NCBI GenBank assembly: GCA_051252075.1
Contig: JBPOFU010000074.1
Span: forward strand, 1 to 14,523
DNA from: Oceanococcus sp051252075
GTDB lineage: Bacteria; Pseudomonadota; Gammaproteobacteria; Nevskiales; Oceanococcaceae
DNA length: 14,523 nucleotides
Direction: 5' to 3'
Shown here: piece after piece, positions 1 to 6,763 of the stretch
Layout: the number at the start of each line of letters is the position of its first letter
How positions within the stretch are numbered: position 1 is the first letter of the stretch
Notes under the pieces: model-generated
Databases searched by the model: none
Told to the model about the DNA's origin: nothing
The model's input: only the letters and a program-made list of their open reading frames with translations
Program-made: the position numbers and the translations under genes

Positions 1-90
1 CTACTGATGCGCCTGAGCGAGGGGGCGTCGCCGTTAAAGTGGACGCAGGGTTACTGCGATGACATCAAGGTTTTAGGCACATTGCACTAA
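1..90 (+). CDS. Possible C-terminal tail of an unrecognised plus-strand gene (5' end outside window)
   Basis: The first plus-strand frame is open from the window edge for 29 codons and ends at TAA (88-90). The peptide ends in KVLGTLH and contains the run SPLKWTQGYCDD. I do not recognise a family. If real, it is the end of a gene entering from the left and converging on the feo operon, which ends at 421. An open stretch of 29 codons can arise by chance, so support is weak. No intrinsic terminator follows it. Confidence 0.25.
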   Translation, partial: LLMRLSEGASPLKWTQGYCDDIKVLGTLH

Positions 91-420
91 TACAAGCACC
101 AACTCTGAACGACAGGAATGTCCTGGACGGAGACCTCCACGGTAACGGTAGCTTTCACGTTCGGCACCAGATGAGTTGCTTGGTTGTGCTGCTCAAAGAA
201 CGACTGCAGCGGAGGAAATCACCGGCAAGGTTGGCTGACCGCTTTGCGCCTTATGCGTGAGTTGGCATCAATCAGTTCAATGGCTGTTGACGGCATACAC
301 CGGCCCAACGACATGCCAAAGCTTCCGTTTGCCAGTTGTCCCGTACGTACCAATTCAGCGAACGGGAAATGAACGTATGACTGGCAGATTCCAATATTTT
401 CAAATGGATTCTGGTGCGCT
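91..420. other. 330-base gap without a convincing gene; possible degenerate repeat
   Basis: Only short open frames occur here. The longest is 62 codons from a TTG at 184 (plus strand), with no Shine-Dalgarno sequence, no recognisable motif and an unnatural composition rich in Cys, Ser and Arg. Visible structure is slight: CAGGA-atg-TCCTG near 115-127, the palindrome GTACGTAC at 343-350, and the inverted repeat TCCCGT (339-344) / ACGGGA (362-367). None is followed by a T-run. The texture from about 230 to 385 reminds me of the degenerate non-coding repeats scattered in many gammaproteobacterial genomes. That is an impression, not a demonstrated match. Confidence 0.35.
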
Positions 421-894
421 TTAAGCGCGCAAATCCTTGCACATAAAGCGACTAAATGCAGTTTCAGTATAACTAGAAAACGGCTCGCAAAACTCGAAGC
501 CGTGCTTTATGTATAGCTGATGCGCTGCGGTAAATGGAGGTCCTGAGCCGGTTTCTAAGCTCAACCGTGTGTAACCACGTCTTACTGCGGCATCAACAAG
601 ATGATTGAGAATCTGAGTCGCTACACCGGAACGTTGAAACGTGGCGGCTGTTCGCATGGATTTAATCTCCCCATGCCCCACATCCAATTCCTTTAAGGCG
701 CCGCAACCTGCAACAGATTTGCCACTGAAAGCACCCCAAAACGTAACGCGTGCATCAGCTAAGCCTTCGAAGGGGAGCGCATGCACACTGCCTGGTGGAG
801 AATGTGAATGCATCTGCAAAAGGTGTTCGCGCAACAAAGTCTGTATGCCAGAGTGATCCAAACACCCTTCAACGATCTCCAGACTGCTCGTCAT
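421..894 (-). CDS. GNAT family N-acetyltransferase, YsnE/IAA-acetyltransferase-like
   Basis: A 157-residue single-domain GNAT enzyme, expected to move acetyl from acetyl-CoA to an amine or small molecule in the cytoplasm; the substrate is unknown. The acetyl-CoA loop is visible around residues 78-95 (IKSMRT, then Q87-R-S-G90-V-A92). The run GCGALKEL (63-70) before it, RLSLETGSG (110-118) after it, and the closing HGFEFCEPF plus FMCKDL are the signature of the group containing B. subtilis YsnE. The ATG overlaps the stop of the preceding ypeA-like gene by four bases (ATGA), so translation is coupled. It is the last gene of the putative feo operon. No clear intrinsic terminator follows; the small stem at its stop codon has no T-run. 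Family membership is firm. Any link to iron is inferred from position only. Confidence 0.88.
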   Translation of the reverse strand: MTSSLEIVEGCLDHSGIQTLLREHLLQMHSHSPPGSVHALPFEGLADARVTFWGAFSGKSVAGCGALKELDVGHGEIKSMRTAATFQRSGVATQILNHLVDAAVRRGYTRLSLETGSGPPFTAAHQLYIKHGFEFCEPFSSYTETAFSRFMCKDLRA

Positions 895-1316
895 TGCGGC
901 TCATCTGGAATGAGTCGTTTACCAAAACTGACAACCGGATCAACGGCGTAACCCAAGGCCTCATAGAAAGCCAAAACGGCCTCATTGGATTCACGCACTT
1001 GAAGATTGAGTTTAGGGCAACCCAAAGCTTGCAGCTTCTCTTCGGCGCAGTGCATGAGTTGCCGCCCTAAGCCCTGCTTTCGACATTCTGGTGCCACGGC
1101 AAGGTAGTTCACCCAGCCCCGGTGCCCATCAAATCCGATCATGACGGTGGCAACCGCAACCCCGGCGACTTCGCCTACCAAGAACAAATCCGCTTGCAAG
1201 GTAAGCTTGCGTTGTATGTCGCGATGAGGGTCGTTCCATGGTTTGGTGAGATTGCAGCGCTGCCAAAGCGCAACCACCGCGTGCTCGTCGGTATTCCGGT
1301 ACGGCCTGATCAACAT
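891..1316 (-). CDS. ypeA: GNAT family N-acetyltransferase, YpeA-like
   Basis: A 141-residue protein that closely follows E. coli YpeA. Shared points are LWQRCNLTKPWNDP near the N-terminus (18-30), the FLVGEV strand (45-50), GFDGHRG (61-67), the acetyl-CoA loop R79-K-Q-G82-L-G84, GCPKLNLQV (99-107), AFYEALGY (116-123) and the tail GKRLIPDE. It is a cytoplasmic GNAT acetyltransferase, and the substrate of the family is poorly known. The ATG lies 15 bases after the stop of the 78-codon Cys-rich gene, with GGAG nine bases upstream. Its stop overlaps the start of the second GNAT gene. In E. coli ypeA is not next to feo, so the placement behind feoAB is unusual. The gene looks intact and full length. 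Confidence 0.9.
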   Translation of the reverse strand: MLIRPYRNTDEHAVVALWQRCNLTKPWNDPHRDIQRKLTLQADLFLVGEVAGVAVATVMIGFDGHRGWVNYLAVAPECRKQGLGRQLMHCAEEKLQALGCPKLNLQVRESNEAVLAFYEALGYAVDPVVSFGKRLIPDEPQ

Positions 1317-1331
1317 CGCAACGTACTCCAG

Positions 1332-1568
1332 CTAGGACGAACAGGTCCCACAATCACTACAACCGCCACCACAATGCTGATCGACTCGCGGCAACAAGGC
1401 CATACCAAAACGATTGCACAGCCGTGGCCGCTCTGGTGCCATCAGCCACAGTGCCCAGCTTTGCTGAACAGCAGCGCGGCGTAACGGCGCCGCGTAACCA
1501 AATACGTACCACGCAGCCCAAAACAAAATCACGCTGAGCACGGCCCATTGCGCGCTGACGGAAATCAT
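1332..1568 (-). CDS. Small membrane protein with Cys-rich tail in the feoC position (FeoB-associated)
   Basis: A 78-residue protein. Residues 8-27 form one hydrophobic segment (WAVLSVILFWAAWYVFGYAA), followed by basic residues (R30, R31), a second Trp-rich stretch near 38-43, and a tail with C66-x3-C70-x2-C73-x2-C76 within HCGGGCSDCGTCSS. A further Cys is at 51. The ATG overlaps the feoB stop by four bases (ATGA). Position, size and tail resemble the small Cys-rich proteins often annotated beside feoB (FeoB-associated Cys-rich proteins and a DUF6587-type group). They do not resemble the winged-helix FeoC of enterobacteria. Positive residues after the segment suggest that the Cys tail faces the cytoplasm, where it could bind iron or a cluster near the FeoB G domain; that is inference. 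The exact family name is uncertain. Confidence 0.75.
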   Translation of the reverse strand: MISVSAQWAVLSVILFWAAWYVFGYAAPLRRAAVQQSWALWLMAPERPRLCNRFGMALLPRVDQHCGGGCSDCGTCSS

Positions 1569-3400
1569 GTGCTGAAGACCAACGTGATGCGGTATGTGAG
1601 TAAAGCCGCTATATAGGCCAAGGCAAACAACAAGGCCGTGGTCCCTAAGGTGACACTCCAGGAATTGGTTTCGCGTTTAATCACAGCCAAGGTGGATAAA
1701 CATTGCGGCGCAAACACGTACCACGCCAACATGGAGAACGCGGTGGCTATTGACCACTGCGAGGCGACTATGCCACTTAGACCGGCAAAGATCGCGTCAT
1801 CGGTACCAGACAAGGCATACACAGTTGCCAAGGAACTCACGGCAACTTCGCGCGCTGCCAAGCCGGGAATGAGGGCAATGCAAATCTGCCAATTAAACCC
1901 GATGGGTGCAAACAAAGGCTGCATCAAATGACCTAAACGCCCAGCAAAACTGTAATCAATTGCAGCGCCAGTAAAACCCGGCGGGGGGCTAGGAAATGTG
2001 GCCAAAAACCACAGCAAGATGGTTAGGCTCAAAATGATGCCACCAACCCGACGGATGAAAATCCGCACGCGCTCCCACAATCCCAGCAAGACATTCATAG
2101 GGTCAGGCATGCGGTAGGTTGGCAGCTCTAAGATCAGCGCATGCTCAGCCTTGTCGCGGCGCAGGCGCTTCATCACATAGGCCACAGCCAAGGCGCTGGC
2201 AATACCGGCAAAATAAAGTGCAAACAAGGTAATACCTTGCAGATTAAACAGACTTGCAACCGGTTGCTCCGGCACAAATGCGCCTATCAATAAGGCATAT
2301 ACCGGCAAACGTGCCGAGCAGGTCATCAATGGCGCGACGATGATCGTGGCCAATCGATCACGCGGGTCTTGAATACTGCGAGTCGCCATGATGCCGGGAA
2401 TGGCACAGGCGAAACTAGACAATAACGGGATAAACGAACGCCCGGTAAGCCCTGCCCCGACCATCAAGCGATCCAATAAAAACGCAGCACGTGGCAGATA
2501 ACCGGATTCTTCCAATATCAAAATGAACAGGAACAAAATCAATATTTGCGGCAGGAACACCAGCACCCCACCCACACCGGCAATAACACCATCGACCAAC
2601 AGGCTACGCAGCAAGCCATCGGGCAACACCGCCATAACACCGGACGCAAGCATTTCGGCCAGCCACTCGACCACGCCCATTAAGGGCGAGGCCCAAGCGT
2701 AGACCGCTTGAAACATGAAAAACATCACGCCGGCGAGTATCCCCAAACCAAACACCGGATGCAGCAACACGCTGTCCAGGCGCTCATCCATCGGGGTATT
2801 GCCTGGCTGCTGATGCACACAATCAGTTAGCAAGGTTTGTACACGTTGGTGCAGATCCCCTGAGTTGACGTGCGCTTCTATATTTACAAAATCACCATCC
2901 AAACGCTGCTTCAGAGCAAGTACGCCACTTTTTTTCAGGGCGATCGTTTCCACCACGGGTATGCCCAAGCCCCGACTCAGGGCTTGTCTATCGATTTCAA
3001 CACCGCGCTTGCGCGCCATGTCCATCATGTTGAGCGCCAGCACCATGGGCCGCCCAATGGCGAGCAACTCCAGCACAAAATGCAAATGCAGGCGCAAATT
3101 AGTGGCATCAACGACGCAAACAATGACATCAGGTGCAACTTCACTGGGGTGTTCGCCATGACACACCGCACGGGTCACATCTTCATCCGGGCTGGTTGAC
3201 GCGAGACTGTAGGTCCCAGGCAGATCCAATATCCGCACAGGTCGCCCAGAGGCAGAGGCAAAAAAGCCTTCTTTGCGTTCTACGGTGACTCCGGGATAGT
3301 TGGCGACTTTTTGCCGGCTGCCGGTAAGCCGATTGAACAAAGCCGTTTTGCCGCTATTGGGATTGCCAACCAAGGCAACATTCAGACTTGCTGCACTCAT
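1565..3400 (-). CDS. feoB: Ferrous iron transporter FeoB, compact form
   Basis: A 611-residue inner-membrane Fe(II) transporter with an N-terminal G-protein domain. The G1 loop is GNPNSGKT (12-19), switch I NYPGVT (34-39), G3 DLPGT (59-63) and G4 NMMD (124-127). A short linker replaces most of the usual GDI region, and HPVFG (214-218) opens the membrane part. The two Gate repeats are visible: SFACAIPGIMATR (329-341, with C332) and PLMTCSARLPVYALL (357-371, with C361), plus GLAAREV (513-519). E. coli FeoB is about 773 residues. This one matches the shorter Xanthomonas-like type rather than being truncated, because its C-terminus ends with a normal membrane helix. The start overlaps the feoA stop (ATGA) and the stop overlaps the next start, so the genes are translationally coupled. 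Regulation is by the Fur-type site upstream of feoA. Confidence 0.97.
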   Translation of the reverse strand: MSAASLNVALVGNPNSGKTALFNRLTGSRQKVANYPGVTVERKEGFFASASGRPVRILDLPGTYSLASTSPDEDVTRAVCHGEHPSEVAPDVIVCVVDATNLRLHLHFVLELLAIGRPMVLALNMMDMARKRGVEIDRQALSRGLGIPVVETIALKKSGVLALKQRLDGDFVNIEAHVNSGDLHQRVQTLLTDCVHQQPGNTPMDERLDSVLLHPVFGLGILAGVMFFMFQAVYAWASPLMGVVEWLAEMLASGVMAVLPDGLLRSLLVDGVIAGVGGVLVFLPQILILFLFILILEESGYLPRAAFLLDRLMVGAGLTGRSFIPLLSSFACAIPGIMATRSIQDPRDRLATIIVAPLMTCSARLPVYALLIGAFVPEQPVASLFNLQGITLFALYFAGIASALAVAYVMKRLRRDKAEHALILELPTYRMPDPMNVLLGLWERVRIFIRRVGGIILSLTILLWFLATFPSPPPGFTGAAIDYSFAGRLGHLMQPLFAPIGFNWQICIALIPGLAAREVAVSSLATVYALSGTDDAIFAGLSGIVASQWSIATAFSMLAWYVFAPQCLSTLAVIKRETNSWSVTLGTTALLFALAYIAALLTYRITLVFST

Positions 3401-3654
3401 TGTTCAGCCTCACAGGCCACGACAACCCGATTAGCCTCGGCTTGGCGTAAGGCAAAACGGGTGCTGCCGATTTGAATGAGCAGTGGCTCTCGCCCCATTG
3501 GCCCCCACGTTTGCAAGCGTACCCGCTCACCCGGAACAAAACCCAAGCTGCGTAGGCGCTGAGCTATGCTGTCGTCTGCATACTGATCTTGCACGTCCAG
3601 TACTTGCGCATACTGGCCGCGCTTGAGTTCAGACAACAATTTAGAGGACGACAA
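3397..3654 (-). CDS. feoA: Ferrous iron transport protein A (FeoA, SH3-like)
   Basis: An 85-residue cytoplasmic SH3-like protein that supports FeoB in Fe(II) uptake. Family features are the segment SIAQRLRSLGFVPGERVRL (29-47), in which the LGFVPG turn is diagnostic, then PLLIQIGSTRFALRQAEANRV, the strand with the ALR(Q/K)xEA ending typical of FeoA. The start is TTG at 3652-3654. No ATG or GTG is available, because a stop codon lies in frame a short way upstream, and CCGGAA sits about five bases before the TTG. The stop overlaps the feoB start by four bases. It is the first gene of the operon and lies directly behind the Fur-type promoter. Confidence 0.95.
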   Translation of the reverse strand: MSSSKLLSELKRGQYAQVLDVQDQYADDSIAQRLRSLGFVPGERVRLQTWGPMGREPLLIQIGSTRFALRQAEANRVVVACEAEQ

Positions 3655-3684
3655 AACAATTCCGGTGCAAATTCATTAAGGCAA

Positions 3685-3714
3685 ATGATAATTGACAATC
3701 ATTCTCATTTGCAA
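3685..3714 (-). promoter_or_regulatory. Sigma-70-like promoter of the feo operon
   Basis: Read on the minus strand, TTGCAA (3709-3714, four of six bases of the -35 consensus) and TATCAT (3685-3690, five of six of the -10 consensus) are 18 bases apart. Transcription would begin near 3678, leaving a leader of about 24 bases before the feoA TTG. The Fur-type site lies between and over these elements, the usual layout for iron repression. Predicted from sequence only. Confidence 0.6.
3686..3707 (-). promoter_or_regulatory. Fur box (iron-responsive operator) upstream of feoA
   Basis: TGACAAT-C-ATTCTCA at 3693-3707 matches 12 of 14 positions of the 7-1-7 Fur consensus TGATAAT-n-ATTATCA; the two mismatches are symmetric. 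A perfect half-site TGATAAT (3686-3692) directly abuts it, giving the overlapping arrangement common at Fur-controlled promoters. It covers the spacer and -10 region of the predicted promoter, so Fe-Fur would block RNA polymerase. The feoAB context makes the assignment strong. Confidence 0.85.
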
Positions 3715-3772
3715 GCAACAATTCTCAAGCTCAATCAATGAATGTGCATGTGAAAAGACTGCAGGCGGAAAA

Positions 3773-6667
3773 TTACGTCGCTATTGCAACTCGAATCGCA
3801 TCCAGCTGCAACGATGCTGAAGCTATGCGTTGCCGCAGCTCTTCGGTATCAGCGGCGTATTGTTCAATTTCTTGTCGACGCACGTTGGGGTTCACCAAAG
3901 CCAAGGCCTGCAAGCGTTGCTGCCCAGCTTCGCGATCTGCCAGCATCAGCTGCAGCGCCCCCTCTATCAACCCGGCCTGCTGGCCTTGTGCTTCCGTTTC
4001 CAACTGATCGAGCAAGGTTTCCAGCACCGGAGCAGCGCGCTTGACCAAGGCATGTGCCGTTTGCTTAGGCACACGTTCAGCCACCAAATGCAATTGATCC
4101 GCTGGCAACTGTTCCGCCAAATCGCGCCCTAGATTGTCACGCAACAATCGCACCGGCTCCGCAGGTAAATAGCGCCCTAATTGAAGATGCTTAGGCGCTT
4201 GCACGCTCAGCACAAAAATGCCTTCTATCAATACTGTGCCTGGCGTAACACCACCTAGCTTGACGGTGCACAGCGAGGTGTTGCCAAAATCGTCCTGCAG
4301 CACCATTTCCATAGCGCCGGTCACCATGGGATGTTCCCAGCTCAAAAACTGCATATCTTCGCGCGTCATCGCTACTTCGCGGCGAAACGTTGCGGTCATG
4401 CCCTCTTCTGGCAGAGACGGGAAGTGCAAACCGTGCATATGATTGCCCGGGCGTGCAATGACGGCTTCGGCACTGTGCGATTCGTGCTCAACCCCAAACT
4501 CATCGAACACCTGCTCCATAAACGGCCCTAAGACACCGGGACGTTCATAGTCTTGAATTTGTGACACCAATTCTGCCGCTATGTCGGGCTGACATGAATT
4601 CAGCTCCAAGAGGCGATCTCGCCCTGCTTCTTGTTTGGCCTGCACTTCTGCCACAAAGATTTTGGCTTCCGCGATCAAGGCATCCATTATTTTGGGGTCG
4701 GTTTGTACCAAAGCCTGTTCTAAACGTTCGGCAAACTCGGCCATGACCGCTTGTCCAACCTGAAAAGGCTTTTCGAAGGCTCCTAAACCATTGCGATACC
4801 AATTCAGCAAATGTTGCTGTGCTGAATTTTCCAGTACCGGCACATGAATTTGCACAACGCCACGCTGACCGATACGGTCCAAACGGCCTATTCGCTGTTC
4901 CAGCAAATCGGCATCCAGAGGCAGATCAAACAAAATCAAATTGCTAGCAAATTGAAAGTTGCGCCCTTCACTGCCGATTTCAGAACACAGCAAGATTTGA
5001 GCGCCGTCTTCCTCTTCACTAAACCACGCCGCAGCGCGATCACGCTCGAGCAAACTCATGCCTTCGTGAAATAGGCCAGCGTAAATGCCCAGCTCGCGCA
5101 GAACCCGTTCTAGATTTTTCGCTGTATCGGCGCTGCGGCAAATCAACAATGATTTTTGCTGACGATTATTCGCGGCAAATTCCACCAGCCAATCAACCCG
5201 TGGATCTTGGCTCAGCCAATCCGCGCCCAGCCACGTTTCCGGGTGTATCGCTTGCAGAATGGGCAAATCAGGCGGTATGTCACCTGCAAACGGCAATACC
5301 ACTTGGTGCAATGTGCGCCCGGGGAAACCTTCGACAGAGCTACGTGTATTGCGAAACAAAACCCGCCCAGTTCCGTGGCGATCCAATAGATCTGAAATCA
5401 GCTTACTAAGTACTGCTGAACTGTCTTCAGCTGACTGCAATTCCAGCAACACAGATTTCAGGTGTGCTTCACCCAGATATTCCTGCAAGCTCTTCTGCAA
5501 GCTTTTGTCACTCGCTAAACGCTCAGCAGCATTGTCTCCACGTAAGGCAATCAGTACGTCGCTGACTTGTTGATACTGATTTTCTTCCGCTAAAAATGCC
5601 GCGAGATCATGATAGCGATCCGGATCTAGCAGGCGCAGACGGGCAAAATGTCCAGCACGCCCCATTTGCTCCGGCGTCGCGGTCAGCAATAACAAACCCT
5701 CCGCCTCATTCGCCAAAGACTCTACGCAGGCGTATTCCGCACTGACATGATCTGGTGACCAACCCAAATGGTGGGCTTCATCCACAACCAACATGTCCCA
5801 ACCGGCGAGTCGTGCCTGCTCGGCACGCTTGTCGTTGGAACATAAAAATTTCTCACCACACAAAACCAGTTGCGCAGTTTCAAACGGATTCTCGGTTGCT
5901 TCCGCAGGCTCGTCGTCTTCATCCAGCACATCGGGTTCGCATTCCATAGCCAAGCAGCGTGCTTCGTCGAGCAAGCTAAAACGCAGATTAAAGCGCCGTA
6001 GCATCTCGACCAACCATTGATGCAACAAAGGTTCAGGCACCACAATCAAGACGCGGGAAACCCGCCCCGTGATCAGTTGCTGATGCACAACCATGCCAGC
6101 TTCTATGGTTTTTCCCAGCCCCACTTCATCGGCAAGCAAGACCCGTGGTGCATGTCGACTGCCCACTTGTTGCGCGATAAAAATTTGATGGGGCAACAGT
6201 TGTACGCGAGGACCGAGCAAACCTTGCACCGGGCTTTGTCGCTGAACGCCGTCATGCAGCCTAGCGATATGGCGCAAACGGTAGCGACTCAGCCGGTCGA
6301 TTTGCCCTGCGAACAAACGATCCCGTGGGCTGTTGAGCCGAATCACGCCATCCAAGCGGTCCTCGGGAACCAGCGCATCCTTGCCGTCGTCATCCTCACA
6401 CATATAAATGATGACGCCACGGTTTTCCATGGTGTCCGTGACTTTAAGCGAACGCTTCTCACTGTCACGTATGGTTTCGCCGACACGGAACTGAACACGG
6501 CTTAAAGGCGCGGCATTTGCCGCATAAGCCCGCTCTTCCTCGGTTGCGGGAAAGACGACTTGAATAACCCGTCCTTGCACCTCTGTTATCAGGCCCAAAC
6601 CAAGTTCAGGCTCTGTACTACTAATCCATCGTTGTCCGGCGACAAAGGCATGTGCGCTGTTGCTCAA
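3773..6667 (-). CDS. rapA: RNA polymerase-associated ATPase RapA (HepA), Swi2/Snf2 family
   Basis: A 964-residue cytoplasmic ATPase (E. coli RapA is 968) that binds RNA polymerase and helps recycle stalled or post-termination complexes. The order of parts matches the family: N-terminal Tudor-like region starting GQRWISS (11-17), LFAGQIDR (118-125), Walker A DEVGLGKT (180-187), DEAHH (296-300), TATPEQ (329-334), HGTGRVLFRNTR, CSEIGSEGRNFQFAS and QRIGRLDRIGQ in the second RecA lobe, then SWEHPMV and the closing LDAIRVAI. Between the Walker and DEAH motifs there is an acidic insert of about 13 residues relative to E. coli (near 5888-5947). The start is TTG (6665-6667) behind GGAG. It lies just after a strong terminator and 118 bases before feoA on the same strand. 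Confidence 0.97.
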   Translation of the reverse strand: MSNSAHAFVAGQRWISSTEPELGLGLITEVQGRVIQVVFPATEEERAYAANAAPLSRVQFRVGETIRDSEKRSLKVTDTMENRGVIIYMCEDDDGKDALVPEDRLDGVIRLNSPRDRLFAGQIDRLSRYRLRHIARLHDGVQRQSPVQGLLGPRVQLLPHQIFIAQQVGSRHAPRVLLADEVGLGKTIEAGMVVHQQLITGRVSRVLIVVPEPLLHQWLVEMLRRFNLRFSLLDEARCLAMECEPDVLDEDDEPAEATENPFETAQLVLCGEKFLCSNDKRAEQARLAGWDMLVVDEAHHLGWSPDHVSAEYACVESLANEAEGLLLLTATPEQMGRAGHFARLRLLDPDRYHDLAAFLAEENQYQQVSDVLIALRGDNAAERLASDKSLQKSLQEYLGEAHLKSVLLELQSAEDSSAVLSKLISDLLDRHGTGRVLFRNTRSSVEGFPGRTLHQVVLPFAGDIPPDLPILQAIHPETWLGADWLSQDPRVDWLVEFAANNRQQKSLLICRSADTAKNLERVLRELGIYAGLFHEGMSLLERDRAAAWFSEEEDGAQILLCSEIGSEGRNFQFASNLILFDLPLDADLLEQRIGRLDRIGQRGVVQIHVPVLENSAQQHLLNWYRNGLGAFEKPFQVGQAVMAEFAERLEQALVQTDPKIMDALIAEAKIFVAEVQAKQEAGRDRLLELNSCQPDIAAELVSQIQDYERPGVLGPFMEQVFDEFGVEHESHSAEAVIARPGNHMHGLHFPSLPEEGMTATFRREVAMTREDMQFLSWEHPMVTGAMEMVLQDDFGNTSLCTVKLGGVTPGTVLIEGIFVLSVQAPKHLQLGRYLPAEPVRLLRDNLGRDLAEQLPADQLHLVAERVPKQTAHALVKRAAPVLETLLDQLETEAQGQQAGLIEGALQLMLADREAGQQRLQALALVNPNVRRQEIEQYAADTEELRQRIASASLQLDAIRVAIAT

Positions 6668-6672
6668 AATAT

Positions 6673-6678
6673 CTCCAC
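6673..6678 (-). promoter_or_regulatory. Ribosome binding site of rapA, supporting a TTG start
   Basis: GTGGAG on the minus strand lies five bases before TTG at 6665-6667. No in-frame ATG or GTG in the near upstream sequence gives a better start, and the resulting N-terminus is only a few residues longer than E. coli RapA before the shared GQRWIS. I found no good promoter between this site and the terminator. Confidence 0.7.
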
Positions 6679-6713
6679 TGATATGCAGGCTTTTGCGGCG
6701 CGCAAGTGTACAA

Positions 6714-6751
6714 AAAAAGACCCGCCGTGACGTCTCAGGGCGGGTCTTTTT
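6714..6751 (-). terminator. Strong intrinsic terminator after the lipoprotein gene
   Basis: A perfect 13-base inverted repeat, AAAAAGACCCGCC (6714-6726) and GGCGGGTCTTTTT (6739-6751). Inside the 12-base loop TGA (6728-6730) can pair with TCA (6735-6737) after one G-G mismatch, leaving the tetraloop CGTC. On the minus strand the GC-rich stem is followed by seven T (6712-6718), so it ends transcription coming from the lipoprotein and amidohydrolase genes, starting 12 bases past the stop codon. The symmetric A/T arms would also work in the other direction. It separates this pair from rapA. Confidence 0.95.
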
Positions 6752-6763
6752 ATTGAAAAAAAA

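Noticed and set aside
184..372. 62-codon plus-strand frame starting at TTG
   Set aside because: No ribosome binding site, no recognisable domain, and an amino-acid mix typical of random sequence. I treat the region as non-coding.
416..428. GCGCTT-T-AAGCGC at the end of the last GNAT gene as a possible terminator
   Set aside because: The loop would be only one base, the stem overlaps the stop codon, and no T-run follows on the minus strand.
1332..1548. Alternative minus-strand frames overlapping the Cys-rich gene and the start of ypeA (1129-1353 and 1357-1548)
   Set aside because: The 78-codon frame has the ATGA coupling to feoB, a clean membrane segment and a Cys motif; the alternatives have no good start context and would overlap real genes.
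6017..6505. 162-codon open frame on the plus strand inside rapA
   Set aside because: It is antisense to strongly conserved RapA coding sequence, including the Walker A region, and its product resembles no family.
6679..6711. Promoter for rapA (TTGCGC with TATCAG)
   Set aside because: The -35 is poor, and the implied start site would lie at or past the ribosome binding site, so the message could not use it.
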